64,000 nucleotides of DNA from Crenobacter caeni (GCF_010435965.1 NZ_JAAGAA010000005.1:124001-188000); one strand, 5' to 3'. Shown: positions 1 to 10,404, counted from the first letter of the stretch. Notes: generated from the letters alone by a model not told the origin. A program made the numbers and translations.

Positions 1-1299
1 GAAGCCTTCGGCGTCAATCACCTTGGCGGTTTCCTCGGGACGGTTCCAGTAGCCTGCCATCACCTGCGGGCCCTTGATGCACAGCTCGCCCGCCTCGCCC
101 TGGGCGACTTCGCGGCCTTCGCTGTCGCGGATCTGGATGTCGGTCGACGGTACCGGCACACCGATGGTGCCGTTGTAGTCCTTCAGGTCGAGCGGGTTGA
201 TGCACGCGGCCGGGCTGGTTTCGGTCAGGCCGTAGGCTTCGACCAGGGTCACACCGGTCATCTGCTTCCAGCGCTCGGCGACCGCCTTTTGCACGGCCAT
301 GCCGCCGCCCAGCGTCAGGCGCCAGGTCGAGAAGTCGACGGTCTTGAAGTCCGGGTGGTTGAGCAGGGCGTTGAAGAGGGTGTTCACGCCGGTCATCGCG
401 GTGATCGGGTACTTCTTGATCTCCTTGATGAAGCCCGGGATGTCGCGCGGGTTGGTGATCAGCACGTTGAGCGCGCCGATCTCGGTGAACGCCATCAGGT
501 TCGCGGTCAGCGAGAAGATATGGTAGAGCGGCAGCGCGGTGATGATCACCTCCTGCCCTTCGCGCACGGCGGGTTTGATCCACTCGCCGGCTTGCAGCAT
601 GTTGGCGACGATATTGCGGTGGATCAGCATCGCGCCCTTGGAGACGCCGGTGGTGCCGCCGGTGTACTGCAGGAAGGCGATGTCGTCATGGCCGACCTCG
701 ACCTTGACCGGCGGCTTGCGCGCGCCCTGGGCGAGTGCGTCGTTGAAGCGGGTGTACGCGGGCAACTGCCACGCAGGGACCATCTTCTTGACGTTGCGCA
801 CGACGAAGTTGACGATCGCGCCCTTGGGGAAGCCCAGCATGTCGCCGATCGACGCGATTACCACATGCTTGATGCGGGTCTTGCGGATCACGTCCTCGAG
901 CACGGAAGCGAAGTTCTCGAGGATGACGATGGTTTCGGCGCCCGAGTCGTTCAGCTGGTGCTCGAGTTCGCGCGGGGTGTAGAGCGGGTTGACGTTGACG
1001 ACGGTGCAGCCGGCGCGCAGCGTGCCGAACACGCAGATCGGGTACTGCAGCAGGTTGGGCATCATGATCGCGACGCGGCTGCCCTTGGAGAGGCCTAGTT
1101 GCTGCAGGTAGGACGCGAAGTCGGAGACCTTGCGGTCGAGTTCGCCGTAGCTGAGCACCTTGTCCATGCAGGCGACGGCAGAGCGGTCACGGAAGCGTGC
1201 GACGCTCTTGTCGAACACCTCGTTGATCGAGGCGAAGGTGTTGACGTCGATCTCGTGTGCGACACCCTGCTGGTAGTTCTTGAACCACACCTTGTCCAT
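1..1299 (-). CDS. fadD: Long-chain acyl-CoA synthetase, C-terminus cut by window edge
   Basis: Activates free fatty acids with ATP and CoA to acyl-CoA, at the inner membrane, as the entry step of beta-oxidation and lipid recycling. About 433 residues are present of a family usually 550-560 long. The AMP-binding signature YTGGTTGVSKGA lies near residue 211 and the adenylate-forming motif YGLTETSP near 352; the C-terminal lid domain is outside the window. The start MDKVWFKNY follows an AAGGAG ribosome site. The gene diverges from rimP across about 260 bp. Assignment to FadD over other acyl-CoA ligases rests on overall similarity and is fairly secure. Confidence 0.9.
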   Translation of the reverse strand, partial: MDKVWFKNYQQGVAHEIDVNTFASINEVFDKSVARFRDRSAVACMDKVLSYGELDRKVSDFASYLQQLGLSKGSRVAIMMPNLLQYPICVFGTLRAGCTVVNVNPLYTPRELEHQLNDSGAETIVILENFASVLEDVIRKTRIKHVVIASIGDMLGFPKGAIVNFVVRNVKKMVPAWQLPAYTRFNDALAQGARKPPVKVEVGHDDIAFLQYTGGTTGVSKGAMLIHRNIVANMLQAGEWIKPAVREGQEVIITALPLYHIFSLTANLMAFTEIGALNVLITNPRDIPGFIKEIKKYPITAMTGVNTLFNALLNHPDFKTVDFSTWRLTLGGGMAVQKAVAERWKQMTGVTLVEAYGLTETSPAACINPLDLKDYNGTIGVPVPSTDIQIRDSEGREVAQGEAGELCIKGPQVMAGYWNRPEETAKVIDAEGF

Positions 1300-1385
1300 G
1301 GTTAGCCCTTCTCCTTCGTGATGGCCGCCTGTGCGCCCGTGGCGCAGGGTCTAGCCTGTTTGCATTGTTGTTTTGCCCATCCTCC

Positions 1386-1414
1386 AATTTACCGGAACTA
1401 AAACCCCCCTGCAA
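1386..1414 (-). promoter_or_regulatory. Possible sigma-70 promoter for fadD
   Basis: On the minus strand, TTGCAG and TAAATT are separated by 17 bp, about 85 bp before the fadD start. Matches to consensus are partial (3/6 and 4/6), so this is tentative. The rest of 1300-1518 shows no gene. Confidence 0.3.
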
Positions 1415-1518
1415 AGCGCTCCGTTGTCATGGGGTGTCCGCTGTACGCTGCCAGCGGCCGGTCAGGCTGCGCCATTTTCTTTTTTGTGCTGAATGGTTTA
1501 CACTCTGGATGTTTAGTG

Positions 1519-1540
1519 ATGGGCGGTTCGCCCATTTTTT
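1519..1540 (+). terminator. Terminator-like hairpin immediately before rimP
   Basis: A perfect 7-bp stem ATGGGCG/CGCCCAT with a 3-nt loop runs straight into six T residues, 19 bp before the rimP ATG. No plus-strand gene precedes it in the window, so it sits in the leader of the rimP-nusA-infB operon. It could be an attenuator. In E. coli the same operon has leader terminators and is autoregulated through NusA. Confidence 0.75.
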
Positions 1541-1558
1541 ATTTGCGGAAAACAACTA

Positions 1559-1984
1559 ATGGATGTACGTCAGCTGTTGGAAAACACCCTGCCGGGCCTG
1601 GGTTACGAGCTCGTTGATTGCGAGCTGACGCCGGGCGGCGGCATTCGTGTTTTCATGGACAAGCAAGGTGGCGTGACGGTCGAGGACTGCGTGACCGTCA
1701 GCAACCACATGACCCGTCTTTTCATGGTGGAGAACATCGATTACAGCCGGCTGGAAGTCTCGAGTCCGGGTCTGGATCGACCGCTGAAAAAGGAAGCGGA
1801 TTTCGTGCGATTTGCCGGCCAGCTGGCCAAGCTGCGCACGCGTCTGCCGGTGGACGGGCAGAAGAAGTTTACCGGTCGCCTCGCCGGGGTCGAGAACGGT
1901 GTTCTCAGCCTCGAAGTGGAGGGCCGGATGGTGGCAATCGAACTGACCAATATCGACAAGGCTAGGCTCGAGCCCGAGTTTTAA
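1559..1984 (+). CDS. rimP: Ribosome maturation factor RimP
   Basis: Cytoplasmic factor needed for 30S subunit maturation, binding free 30S particles. The 141-residue product has the usual family length (about 140-155), with the N-terminal alpha/beta domain ([17 protein letters not shown], residues 19-35) and the typical SSPGLDRPL segment near residue 68, followed by the SH3-like C-terminal domain. It is the first gene of the operon and is followed by nusA after 48 bp, the conserved order in proteobacteria. The only unusual point is the hairpin with a T-run placed directly before its start. Confidence 0.95.
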   Translation: MDVRQLLENTLPGLGYELVDCELTPGGGIRVFMDKQGGVTVEDCVTVSNHMTRLFMVENIDYSRLEVSSPGLDRPLKKEADFVRFAGQLAKLRTRLPVDGQKKFTGRLAGVENGVLSLEVEGRMVAIELTNIDKARLEPEF

Positions 1985-2032
1985 GGCCAAGGTCAGCGAT
2001 CCCGTCCCGGGGTCAAGAATGCGGAGGAATGA

Positions 2033-3514
2033 ATGAGTCGCGAGATTTTGTTGCTGGTCGACGCGCTGGCAAGCGAGAAGAATGTAAGCCGTGATGTGGT
2101 GTTTTCCGCGCTGGAAATGGCGCTGGCGTCTGCCACCAAGAAGAAGTTCCACAACGAGGAAGACATGGATGTGCGCGTCGAGATCGACCGCCTGACCGGT
2201 CTTTACAGTACTTTCCGCTGCTGGACGGTCGTCGAGGACGAACTGCTTGAAGTGCCCGCGCGCGAAGTCACCCTGGAGGAGGCGCGCGAGAAGGATCCGC
2301 GCGCTGAGATCGGCAGCGTGATCGAAGAGCCGATGGAGGCGGTCGAATTCGGCCGCATCGGCGCGCAGACCGCCAAGCAGGTGATCCTGCAGAAAATCCG
2401 CGACGCCGAGCGCGAACAGCTGCTCAGCGACTTCCTCGCGCGTAGCGACAATATGGTGCTGGGCACCATCAAGCGCATCGAGCGCGGCAACGCCGTGGTC
2501 GAAGTGGGCAAGCTCGAAGCCGTGCTGCCGCGCGACCAGATGATCCCGAAGGAAAACCTGCGCGTCGGCGACCGCGCGCGCGCCTACCTGATGCGCATCG
2601 ACCGCCTGGGCCGTGGCCCGCAGCTGGTGCTGTCGCGGACCTGTCCGGAGTTCCTGGTCAAGCTGTTCGAGCTTGAAGTGCCCGAGATCGAGGAAGGCCT
2701 GCTCGAGATCAAGGAAGCCGCCCGCGACCCGGGGATGCGCGCCAAGATCGCCGTCAAGTCGAACGACCCGCGTGTCGACCCGCAAGGCACCTGCATCGGC
2801 ATGCGCGGCTCGCGCGTGCAGGCGGTGACGCAAGAGCTCTCCGGCGAGCGCGTCGATATCGTGCTGTGGTCGCCGGACCCGGCGCAGTTCGTGATCAACG
2901 CGCTGTCGCCGGCCGAAGTGAGCCGCATCATGATCGACGAGGACAACCACGCGATGGATGTGGTCGTCGCCGAAGACCAGCTGGCGTTCGCGATCGGCCG
3001 CGGTGGCCAGAACGTCCGCCTGGCGGCCGAGCTGACCGGCTGGAACATCAACATCATGACCGTGGAAGAGGCCGAGGAAAAACTCGAGGCCGAGGACGCG
3101 GTGGTGCGTCAGCTGTTCGTTGACCTGCTGGCCTTGACCGAGGACGAGGCCGCAACCCTGGTGCAGGAAGGCTTCACTTCGCTGGAAGAAGTGGCCTACG
3201 TGCCGATCGACGAAATGCTGGGAATCGAGGGCTTTGACGAAGCCTTTGTCAACGACCTGCGTAGTCGCGCGCGTGACGCGCTGCTGACGCAGGCGATTGC
3301 CACCGAAGAGAAGGTGGAAAGTGTGGAAGACGAGCTTCGCAATCTGGAAGGCCTCGATGCCGAGCTGGTGCGCAAGCTGGCCGAGAACGGCGTGGTGACG
3401 CGCGACGACCTGGCGGACCTCGCCGTCGACGATCTGATGGACATCACCGGCATGGAAGCCGAGCCGGCGCGGGCGCTGATCATGAAGGCGCGCGAGCACT
3501 GGTTTGCCGAGTAA
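2033..3514 (+). CDS. nusA: Transcription termination/antitermination factor NusA
   Basis: RNA polymerase-associated factor controlling pausing, termination and antitermination. The 493 residues match the proteobacterial form: N-terminal RNAP-binding domain (1-125), an S1 domain (about 140-200, [16 protein letters not shown]), two KH domains with GMRGSRVQ (about 255) and IGRGGQNV (about 320), and two acidic C-terminal repeats (about 365-425 and 435-490) that in E. coli bind the polymerase alpha subunit. The start follows GGAGGAATGA. It lies between rimP and infB and, by analogy with E. coli, may control this operon through the leader terminator before rimP. Confidence 0.97.
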   Translation: MSREILLLVDALASEKNVSRDVVFSALEMALASATKKKFHNEEDMDVRVEIDRLTGLYSTFRCWTVVEDELLEVPAREVTLEEAREKDPRAEIGSVIEEPMEAVEFGRIGAQTAKQVILQKIRDAEREQLLSDFLARSDNMVLGTIKRIERGNAVVEVGKLEAVLPRDQMIPKENLRVGDRARAYLMRIDRLGRGPQLVLSRTCPEFLVKLFELEVPEIEEGLLEIKEAARDPGMRAKIAVKSNDPRVDPQGTCIGMRGSRVQAVTQELSGERVDIVLWSPDPAQFVINALSPAEVSRIMIDEDNHAMDVVVAEDQLAFAIGRGGQNVRLAAELTGWNINIMTVEEAEEKLEAEDAVVRQLFVDLLALTEDEAATLVQEGFTSLEEVAYVPIDEMLGIEGFDEAFVNDLRSRARDALLTQAIATEEKVESVEDELRNLEGLDAELVRKLAENGVVTRDDLADLAVDDLMDITGMEAEPARALIMKAREHWFAE

Positions 3515-3549
3515 GCATCGAGCTGAATTGACTGATTGTAGGAAGACGA

Positions 3550-6339
3550 ATGGCATTGACTAATGTAAGACAGTTTGCGGCCGAGCTTGGCCTGACCCCG
3601 GAACGCCTGCTCGAGCAGTTGCGTGCCTCCGGCGTCGCCAAGCGCTCCGCTGACGACTCCTTGACCGAACAGGACAAGAGCCAGTTGCTGGGCCACCTGA
3701 AGCGCGCCCATGGCGCCGCGCAGGACCCGCATATCACGGTTGCGCGCAAGCAAACCAGCGAAGTACGAGCCGCCGACGGCAAGGCCGTGACCGTGGAAAC
3801 CCGCAAGAAGCGCGTGTTCGTGCGTCCGCCGGAAGAGTTGGCGCAGCCGGCCGTGCAACCGGAAACCAAACCGGAACCCAAGCCCGAGCCGAAACCCGAG
3901 CCGAAACCCGAGCCCAAGCCGGAACCCAAGCCGGAACCCAAGCCCGAACCTAAGCCTGAGCCGAAACCCGAGCCGAAGCCGGAACCCAAGGCGGAGCCGA
4001 AACCCGAGCCCAAGCCGGCGCCGAAGGCAGAGCCCAAGGCCGCGCCGCAGCCGGCTGCACCGCAGTCCATCCTGTCTGCGGAAGAAGTCGCTGCCCGTGA
4101 AGCCGAGGCTCGTCGTCACGCCGAGCTGCGCGCGCGTCAGGAAGCGATGATCCGCGAGAAGCAGGAGCGCGAAGCGCGCCGCCAGGCCGCGATCGCCGCG
4201 AAGAACGCGCCCAAGCCGGTCGAGCCGCCCAAGCCCGCTCCGGCTGCGAAACCCGCCGAGAAACGCGACGAGGCGTCGGTACGTTCGGCGCGTCCGTCGG
4301 CCAACCGCCAGTCGGTGTCGTCGACCCCGCGCAACCCGACCGCGCGCCTGCCTGCAGCGGGTGCGGCCCAGCCGGCAGCGCCGGCGCCCTCGTCGCCGGG
4401 TGCCCGTCCTGGCGACAAGAAGGGCGCCAAGAAGGGCGGCCGTGACGGTGGTTGGGAAGACGGCAAGAAGGGTGGTCGTGGCCTGAAGACCAAGGGCGGC
4501 GACATGGGCGGCGGCTGGAAGTCCAAGAAGGGTGGCCGCAACAAGAATAACGGCCAGAACGCCTTCCACGCGCCGACCGAGCCTATCGTCCACGAGGTGC
4601 TGGTGCCGGAGACGATCACCGTCGCCGACCTCGCGCACAAGATGGCGGTCAAGGCGGCCGAGGTGATCAAGGTCCTGATGAAGATGGGCATGATGGTGAC
4701 CATCAACCAGGTGCTCGACCAGGAAACCGCGATGATCATCGTCGAGGAAATGGGCCACGTCGCCAAGGCGGCTCAGACCGACGATCCGGAAGCTTACCTG
4801 GAGAAAGCCGGCGACGAAGCCGTCGAGGCGCTGCCGCGTTCGCCGGTGGTGACCGTGATGGGTCACGTCGACCACGGCAAGACTTCCTTGCTCGACTACA
4901 TCCGTCGCGCCAAGGTGGCGGCCGGCGAGGCTGGCGGCATAACCCAGCATATCGGCGCCTACCACGTCGAGACGCCGCGCGGCATGATCACCTTCCTCGA
5001 TACCCCGGGTCACGAGGCGTTTACCGCGATGCGTGCCCGCGGCGCGAAGGCGACCGACATCGTTGTGCTGGTGGTTGCCGCCGACGACGGCGTGATGCCG
5101 CAGACCATCGAGGCGATCCACCACGCGAAGGCGGCCGGTGTGCCGATGGTTGTCGCGGTCAACAAGATCGACAAGCAGGGCGCGAACCCCGAGCGCATCC
5201 GCCAGGAACTGGTCGCGCAGGAAGTGGTGCCCGAGGACTGGGGTGGCGACACGCAGTTCGTCGAAGTGTCTGCCAAGCAGGGCATCAATATCGACGGCCT
5301 GCTCGAGGCGATCCTGCTGCAGGCCGAAGTGCTCGAGCTGCACGCGCCGGTCGACGCGCCGGCCAAGGGCATCATCGTCGAGGCACGCCTCGACAAGGGC
5401 CGCGGTCCGGTGGCGACGCTGCTGGTGCAGTCCGGTACCCTGAAGAAGGGGGACGTCGTACTCGCCGGTACCGCGTTCGGCCGTGTCCGCGCGATGATCG
5501 ACGAGAACGGCGATCAGGTCGAGTCGGCCGGTCCGGCGATCCCGGTCGAGATTCTCGGTCTGTCCGACGTACCGCAGGCGGGCGAGGACGCGATGGTGCT
5601 GGCCGACGAGAAGAAGGCGCGCGAGATCGCGCTGTTCCGTGCCGGCAAGTACCGCGACGTGCGCCTGGCCAAGCAGCAGGCGGCCAAGCTGGAGAACATG
5701 TTCGCGCAGATGGCCGAAGGCGAGGTGCAATCGCTGTCGATCATCATCAAGGCAGACGTGCAGGGTTCGTACGAAGCGCTGGCAGGCAGCCTGCAGAAAC
5801 TGTCGACCGACGAAGTGCGTGTCAACATCCTGCACTCGGGTGTCGGCGGCATTACCGAATCCGACGTCAACCTGGCGATCGCCTCCAAGGCTATCGTGAT
5901 CGGCTTCAATACGCGTGCCGACGCGGCCGCGCGCAAGCTTGCCGAGAGCGAAGGCGTCGACATCCGCTACTACAACATCATCTACGACGCCGTGGATGAG
6001 GTGAAGGCGGCGCTCTCCGGTATGCTCGCGCCGGAGAAGAAGGAAACCATTACCGGCATGGTCGAGATCCGTCAGGTGATCACCGTGTCGAAGGTCGGCA
6101 ACATCGCCGGCTGTATGGTGACCGACGGCCTGATCAAGCGCTCGTCGCTGGTGCGCCTGATCCGCAACAACGTGGTCGTGCATACCGGCGAACTCGAGTC
6201 GCTCAAGCGCTTCAAGGACGACGTGAAGGAAGTGAAGCAGGGCTACGAATGCGGCCTGATGCTGAAGAACTTCAACGACATCCACGAGGGCGACCAGCTC
6301 GAGGCGTTCGAGATCGTCGAAGTCGCGCGTACGCTGTAA
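3550..6339 (+). CDS. infB: Translation initiation factor IF-2
   Basis: GTPase that brings initiator fMet-tRNA to the 30S subunit and promotes subunit joining. The 929 residues comprise the N-terminal IF2_N motif (residues 1-50), a long charged linker, and the G domain with GHVDHGKT (438-445), DTPGHEAF (from 485) and NKID (538-541), followed by domains II-IV. The linker contains an uninterrupted Pro-Lys-Pro-Glu repeat from about residue 105 to 164 and a Gly/Lys-rich stretch near 290-335. Codons for the same residues vary along the repeat (CCC/CCG, AAA/AAG, GAA/GAG), so it is kept at the protein level. A terminator-like hairpin separates it from rbfA. Confidence 0.98.
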   Translation: MALTNVRQFAAELGLTPERLLEQLRASGVAKRSADDSLTEQDKSQLLGHLKRAHGAAQDPHITVARKQTSEVRAADGKAVTVETRKKRVFVRPPEELAQPAVQPETKPEPKPEPKPEPKPEPKPEPKPEPKPEPKPEPKPEPKPEPKAEPKPEPKPAPKAEPKAAPQPAAPQSILSAEEVAAREAEARRHAELRARQEAMIREKQEREARRQAAIAAKNAPKPVEPPKPAPAAKPAEKRDEASVRSARPSANRQSVSSTPRNPTARLPAAGAAQPAAPAPSSPGARPGDKKGAKKGGRDGGWEDGKKGGRGLKTKGGDMGGGWKSKKGGRNKNNGQNAFHAPTEPIVHEVLVPETITVADLAHKMAVKAAEVIKVLMKMGMMVTINQVLDQETAMIIVEEMGHVAKAAQTDDPEAYLEKAGDEAVEALPRSPVVTVMGHVDHGKTSLLDYIRRAKVAAGEAGGITQHIGAYHVETPRGMITFLDTPGHEAFTAMRARGAKATDIVVLVVAADDGVMPQTIEAIHHAKAAGVPMVVAVNKIDKQGANPERIRQELVAQEVVPEDWGGDTQFVEVSAKQGINIDGLLEAILLQAEVLELHAPVDAPAKGIIVEARLDKGRGPVATLLVQSGTLKKGDVVLAGTAFGRVRAMIDENGDQVESAGPAIPVEILGLSDVPQAGEDAMVLADEKKAREIALFRAGKYRDVRLAKQQAAKLENMFAQMAEGEVQSLSIIIKADVQGSYEALAGSLQKLSTDEVRVNILHSGVGGITESDVNLAIASKAIVIGFNTRADAAARKLAESEGVDIRYYNIIYDAVDEVKAALSGMLAPEKKETITGMVEIRQVITVSKVGNIAGCMVTDGLIKRSSLVRLIRNNVVVHTGELESLKRFKDDVKEVKQGYECGLMLKNFNDIHEGDQLEAFEIVEVARTL

Positions 6340-6357
6340 GACGCCGGCGTACCGCAA

Positions 6358-6398
6358 GGCGGGTGGCGGCCGGGCAAGCCCGGCGCCCCCGCCTTTTT
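6358..6398 (+). terminator. Intrinsic terminator between infB and rbfA
   Basis: A long GC-rich stem (GGCGGGTGGC... pairing with ...GCGCCCCCGCC around a CCGGGC-AA-GCCCGG core) ends in five T residues. It lies inside the operon, 27 bp before rbfA, so it probably reduces rather than ends transcription into rbfA-truB. Confidence 0.75.
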
Positions 6399-6424
6399 GC
6401 TGAACGAAACAAAAGGACATCAAG

Positions 6425-6817
6425 ATGGCAAGGAAGACCTTTTCCCGCGCCGACCGCATGGCCGACCAGATCCAGCGTGATCTTGCCGAGCTGATCCGTG
6501 CCGGCCTGAAAGACCCGCGCGTGGGCTTCGTGACGATCACGTCGGTCGAAGTGACGCGCGACTACTCGCACGCCAAGATCTATTACACCGTGATGCAGGA
6601 AGACAAGCGCGCGCTGACGCAGGAAGTGCTCGACCATTCCGCCGGCTATCTCAGGAGCGAACTGGCGCGCGGCCTCAAGGTGTTCACCGTGCCGCAACTG
6701 CACTTCGTGTACGACGAGTCGATCGAGCGCGGCGTGCACATGAGCCGACTGATCGACGAGGTGTCGGGCCAGGATGCGGCGAACCGGGGCAAGCTTGCGG
6801 ACGACGCGGCAGAATGA
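6425..6817 (+). CDS. rbfA: 30S ribosome-binding factor RbfA
   Basis: KH-fold protein that binds the 16S rRNA helix 1 region and supports late 30S maturation and cold adaptation. Its 130 residues are typical. The N-terminal RADRMADQIQRDLAELIR helix and the FVTITSVEVTRDYSHAKIYYTV strand pair define the family. The start follows AAAAGGACATCAAG. The 3' end overlaps truB by four bases (ATGA), indicating translational coupling with the tRNA-modifying enzyme downstream. Confidence 0.96.
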   Translation: MARKTFSRADRMADQIQRDLAELIRAGLKDPRVGFVTITSVEVTRDYSHAKIYYTVMQEDKRALTQEVLDHSAGYLRSELARGLKVFTVPQLHFVYDESIERGVHMSRLIDEVSGQDAANRGKLADDAAE

Positions 6818-7734
6818 CGCAGTTTCGCAGGGTCAAGCGTGCGGTGGACGGCGTGCTGCTGCTGGACAAGCCCTTGGGTGTGTCGAGCAATGGCGCGCTG
6901 CAGCACGCGCGCAGGCTGTACCAGGCGGCCAAGGCCGGCCACACCGGCGTGCTCGACCCGCTCGCCAGCGGCTTGTTGCCGGTGTGCTTTGGCGAGGCGA
7001 CCAAGTTCTCGTCCTTCCTGCTCGACGCGGACAAGGCGTACCGCACCACCGTGCGCTTCGGGCAGAAGACGACGACCGGCGACGCCGAGGGCGAGGTGAT
7101 CAGCGAACGCGAGGTGGCCTTCGACGAGACGGCGCTGCGTGAGGCGATCGCGCGCTTTAGCGGCGAGATCGACCAGGTGCCGCCGATGTACTCGGCGCTC
7201 AAGCACCAGGGCAAGGCGCTGTACGAGTACGCGCGCGCCGGGGTCGAGATCGAGCGGCCGGCGCGCCGAGTGACCATCCATTCGATTGAACTCTTGTCGT
7301 TCGACGGCGTGAGTGCAGAGCTTGACGTGCGCTGCAGCAAGGGGACGTATATCCGGGTGCTGGGCGAGGACATCGGCGAAGCGCTCGGTTGCGGTGCGCA
7401 CCTGTCGGCGCTGCGCCGTACCGCGACTGCCGGCTTCACGCTCGAAGCCTCGCACACGCTGCCCGCACTGGAAGAAATGGACGAGGCAGGGCGCGACGCC
7501 TGCTTGTTGCCGGTTGACGTGCTGGTCGGCCATTTGCCCGAGCACGCGTTGGGCGAGGCGGATTTTTCGCGTTTCATGCACGGCATGGCTGTCCAATTCG
7601 ACAAGGATCGTGCAATAATGCCGCGGTTCCGCGTTTACCGAGCGTCGACGCGGCAATTCCTGGGTCTGGGAGAGGTACGGGAGGCAGGTTTCCTGCATCC
7701 AGCCAGGCTCATGGCGACCAAGGTCGCCGACTAA
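6814..7734 (+). CDS. truB: tRNA pseudouridine-55 synthase
   Basis: Converts uridine 55 of the T-loop of most tRNAs to pseudouridine and acts as a tRNA chaperone. The 306-residue length is standard. The catalytic aspartate is D48 in AGHTGVLDPLASG, and the downstream KAYRTTVRFG and CSKGTYIRVLGEDIG motifs are intact. The C-terminal part is a short PUA-like domain. The gene overlaps rbfA by 4 bp and is followed by rpsO after 70 bp. Confidence 0.97.
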   Translation: MTQFRRVKRAVDGVLLLDKPLGVSSNGALQHARRLYQAAKAGHTGVLDPLASGLLPVCFGEATKFSSFLLDADKAYRTTVRFGQKTTTGDAEGEVISEREVAFDETALREAIARFSGEIDQVPPMYSALKHQGKALYEYARAGVEIERPARRVTIHSIELLSFDGVSAELDVRCSKGTYIRVLGEDIGEALGCGAHLSALRRTATAGFTLEASHTLPALEEMDEAGRDACLLPVDVLVGHLPEHALGEADFSRFMHGMAVQFDKDRAIMPRFRVYRASTRQFLGLGEVREAGFLHPARLMATKVAD

Positions 7735-7737
7735 GCG

Positions 7738-7786
7738 AAGCAAGGATGGGTCTAGGCTCGCCTTGCTTGTCGGGCGCAAGCCCTTT
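7738..7786 (+). promoter_or_regulatory. Candidate structured leader of rpsO
   Basis: The 70-bp gap before rpsO holds two stems: AAGCAAGG/CCTTGCTT (7738-7745 with 7761-7768) and GGGC-GCAA-GCCC followed by TTT (7772-7786). S15 of E. coli represses its own mRNA through a leader structure next to the ribosome site. Whether this leader is equivalent is inference. Confidence 0.4.
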
Positions 7787-7804
7787 ATCAAATTGGAGTA
7801 AAAA

Positions 7805-8074
7805 ATGGCCATCACCGCCGCCCAGAAAGCAGACATCGTCAAGGACTTCCAGCACAAGGAAGGCGATACCGGTTCGTCCGAAGTGCAAATCGCACTGCTG
7901 ACCGCCCGTATCAACGATCTGACCCCGCACTTCAAGGCCAACACCAAAGACCACCACAGCCGCCGCGGCCTGCTGAAAATGGTTAGCCGTCGTCGTCGCC
8001 TGCTTGACTACCTCAAGCGCACCAACGCCGACAGCTACCGCAGCCTGCTCGCCCGTCTGGGTCTGCGTAAGTAA
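7805..8074 (+). CDS. rpsO: 30S ribosomal protein S15
   Basis: Primary 16S rRNA-binding protein of the 30S platform. The 89-residue product has the exact family length, with the characteristic [20 protein letters not shown] and [23 protein letters not shown] blocks. The ribosome site TTGGAGTAAAAA precedes the start. A strong terminator follows directly, separating it from pnp, as in the rpsO-pnp pair of E. coli. Confidence 0.98.
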   Translation: MAITAAQKADIVKDFQHKEGDTGSSEVQIALLTARINDLTPHFKANTKDHHSRRGLLKMVSRRRRLLDYLKRTNADSYRSLLARLGLRK

Positions 8075-8087
8075 GCGGATAGCCGGG

Positions 8088-8116
8088 AAAAGTCGCAGCC
8101 TAGGCTGCGACTTTTT
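8088..8116 (+). terminator. Intrinsic terminator after rpsO
   Basis: A perfect inverted repeat AAAAGTCGCAGCC/GGCTGCGACTTTT around a TA centre ends in a T-run, 13 bp after the rpsO stop. In the rpsO-pnp arrangement such a terminator is partly read through. Confidence 0.9.
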
Positions 8117-8155
8117 CTTATCAAGTTTCAGCGCCGAAATTGACGGGGTGTGCCT

Positions 8156-8191
8156 CTAGAAATGCCGGTCCGGTCCGGCCGGCATTTCTAG
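8156..8191 (+). promoter_or_regulatory. Long hairpin in the pnp leader
   Basis: Perfect 13-bp arms CTAGAAATGCCGG and CCGGCATTTCTAG enclose a 10-nt loop, 47 bp before the pnp start. There is no T-run, so it is not a terminator. E. coli pnp mRNA has a leader stem cut by RNase III and then degraded by PNPase for autoregulation; this hairpin is in the right place for that role (inferred). Confidence 0.7.
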
Positions 8192-8238
8192 GGGTTCCCG
8201 TTATCGGCGAAGGTTCACCAAATCAACAGGGGTTCCCC

Positions 8239-10386
8239 ATGTTCAACAAGATCACCAAGAGCTTCCAGTACGGCCGCCACACCGTGACCATCGAGACCGG
8301 CGAAATCGCCCGTCAGGCGTCTGGCGCCGTCCTCGTGTCGATGGACGAGACCGTCGTGCTGGTTTCCGTCGTCGGCTCCAAGAACGTCAAGCCGGGCCAG
8401 GACTTCTTCCCGCTGACCGTCGACTACCTCGAGCGCACCTACGCCGCCGGCAAGATCCCGGGCGGCTTCTTCAAGCGCGAAGGCAAGCAGTCCGAGAAGG
8501 AAATCCTCACCAGCCGCCTGATCGATCGTCCGATCCGCCCGCTGTTCCCCGAGGGCTTCTACCACGACGTGCAGATCGTCGCGACCGTGATGTCGCTGAA
8601 CCCGGAAGTCGACTCCGACATTCCGGCGATGATCGGCGCGTCCGCCGCGCTGGCGATTTCCGGCCTGCCGTTTGCCGGCCCGATCGGCGCCGCCCGCGTC
8701 GGTTACGCCGACGGCGAGTACATCCTGAACCCGACCAAGACCGAGCTTGCGACCTCTGCGCTTGACCTGGTGGTCGCCGGTACCGATCGCGCGGTGCTGA
8801 TGGTCGAGTCCGAAGCCAAGGAGCTGTCCGAGGCGGTGATGCTGGGCGCGGTGGTGTTCGGCCACGACGCGATGCAGGCGGCCATCAAGGCGATCAACGA
8901 GCTGGCTGACGAAGTCAACCCGGTGATGTGGGACTGGGCGCCGAAGGCGCACGACGAGGCGCTGGCCGCCAAGATCCGCGAGATCGCCGGCGAGAAGATC
9001 GCCGCCGCCTTCCGCATCCGCCAGAAGCAGCTGCGCTCCGCCGCCCTCGCCGAAGCTTGGGACGCAGTGAAGTCCGCGCTGATCACCGAAGAGACCGAGA
9101 CCCTGGTCGCCAACGAGATCAAGGCGATCTTCAAGGGCATGGAAGCCGAGATCGTGCGTACGCAGATCCTGTCCGGCGAGCCGCGCATCGACGGCCGCGA
9201 TACCCGCACCGTGCGTCCGATCGCCGTGCGTACCGGCGTGCTGCCGCGCGTACACGGCTCGGCGCTGTTCACCCGTGGCGAAACCCAGTCGATCGCCACC
9301 GCGACGCTGGGCACCAGCCGCGACGAGCAGATCATCGACGCGCTGGCCGGCGAGTACACCGACCGCTTCATGCTGCACTACAACTTCCCGCCGTACTCGA
9401 CCGGTGAAGCCGGCCGCATGGGCCCGCCCAAGCGCCGCGAGATCGGTCACGGCCGCCTGGCCAAGCGTGCGCTGATGGCCGTGCTGCCGCCGGCAGACGA
9501 GTTCAGCTACACCATGCGCGTGGTCTCCGAGATCACCGAATCGAACGGTTCCTCGTCGATGGCGTCCGTCTGCGGTGGCTGCCTCGCGCTGCTGTCCGCG
9601 GGTGTGCCGCTGAAGGCGCACGTGGCCGGCATCGCCATGGGCCTGATCCTGGAAGGCAACCGTTTTGCCGTGCTGTCCGACATCCTGGGTGACGAAGACC
9701 ACCTGGGCGACATGGACTTCAAGGTGGCCGGTACCGCCGAAGGCGTGACTGCACTGCAGATGGACATCAAGATCCAGGGCATCACCAAGGAAATCATGCA
9801 GGTCGCGCTGGCGCAGGCCAAGGAAGGCCGCCTGCACATCTTGGGCGTGATGCAGGAAGCCGTCGAAGGTCCGCAGACCCTGTCCGAGTTCGCGCCGCGC
9901 CTGTTCACCATGAAGATCAACCCGGAGAAGATCCGCGAAGTGATCGGCAAGGGCGGCGAGACCATCCGCAGCATCACCAAGGAGACCGGCTGCGAGATCA
10001 ATATCGAGGACGACGGCACTATCACCATCGCCTCGGTGACGCAGGAAGGCGCCGACGCCGCGCGCAAGAAGATCGAAGAGATCACCGTCGAAGTCGAAGT
10101 GGGCAAGATTTACGAAGGTACCGTGGTCAAGATCCTCGACAACAACGTCGGTGCGATCGTGTCCATCCTGCCGGGCAAGGACGGCCTCGTGCACATCTCG
10201 CAGATCGCCAACGAGCGCATCAAGAACGTGTCCGACCACCTGAAGGAAGGTCAGGTCGTGCGCGTGAAGGCGATCGAGACCGACGACCGCGGCCGCGTCC
10301 GCCTGTCGATCAAGGCGCTGCTGGAAGACGAGTCGCGCGTTGCTCGCGAGACCGCCGAATCGTTCGGCCTGAAGTCGGGTAACTGA
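8239..10386 (+). CDS. pnp: Polyribonucleotide nucleotidyltransferase (PNPase)
   Basis: Phosphorolytic 3'-5' exoribonuclease of the RNA degradosome. From [12 protein letters not shown] the protein is 715 residues, matching the family; an in-frame upstream extension to 8140 runs through the leader hairpin and is not used. Two RNase PH-like domains (about 1-230 and 310-550) are followed by a KH domain with [10 protein letters not shown] (about 568) and an S1 domain from about residue 620 ([20 protein letters not shown]). AGGGG precedes the start. A 13-bp leader hairpin suggests autoregulation. Confidence 0.97.
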   Translation: MFNKITKSFQYGRHTVTIETGEIARQASGAVLVSMDETVVLVSVVGSKNVKPGQDFFPLTVDYLERTYAAGKIPGGFFKREGKQSEKEILTSRLIDRPIRPLFPEGFYHDVQIVATVMSLNPEVDSDIPAMIGASAALAISGLPFAGPIGAARVGYADGEYILNPTKTELATSALDLVVAGTDRAVLMVESEAKELSEAVMLGAVVFGHDAMQAAIKAINELADEVNPVMWDWAPKAHDEALAAKIREIAGEKIAAAFRIRQKQLRSAALAEAWDAVKSALITEETETLVANEIKAIFKGMEAEIVRTQILSGEPRIDGRDTRTVRPIAVRTGVLPRVHGSALFTRGETQSIATATLGTSRDEQIIDALAGEYTDRFMLHYNFPPYSTGEAGRMGPPKRREIGHGRLAKRALMAVLPPADEFSYTMRVVSEITESNGSSSMASVCGGCLALLSAGVPLKAHVAGIAMGLILEGNRFAVLSDILGDEDHLGDMDFKVAGTAEGVTALQMDIKIQGITKEIMQVALAQAKEGRLHILGVMQEAVEGPQTLSEFAPRLFTMKINPEKIREVIGKGGETIRSITKETGCEINIEDDGTITIASVTQEGADAARKKIEEITVEVEVGKIYEGTVVKILDNNVGAIVSILPGKDGLVHISQIANERIKNVSDHLKEGQVVRVKAIETDDRGRVRLSIKALLEDESRVARETAESFGLKSGN

Positions 10387-10404
10387 TAGGTTCGAGTCCG
10401 AGAG

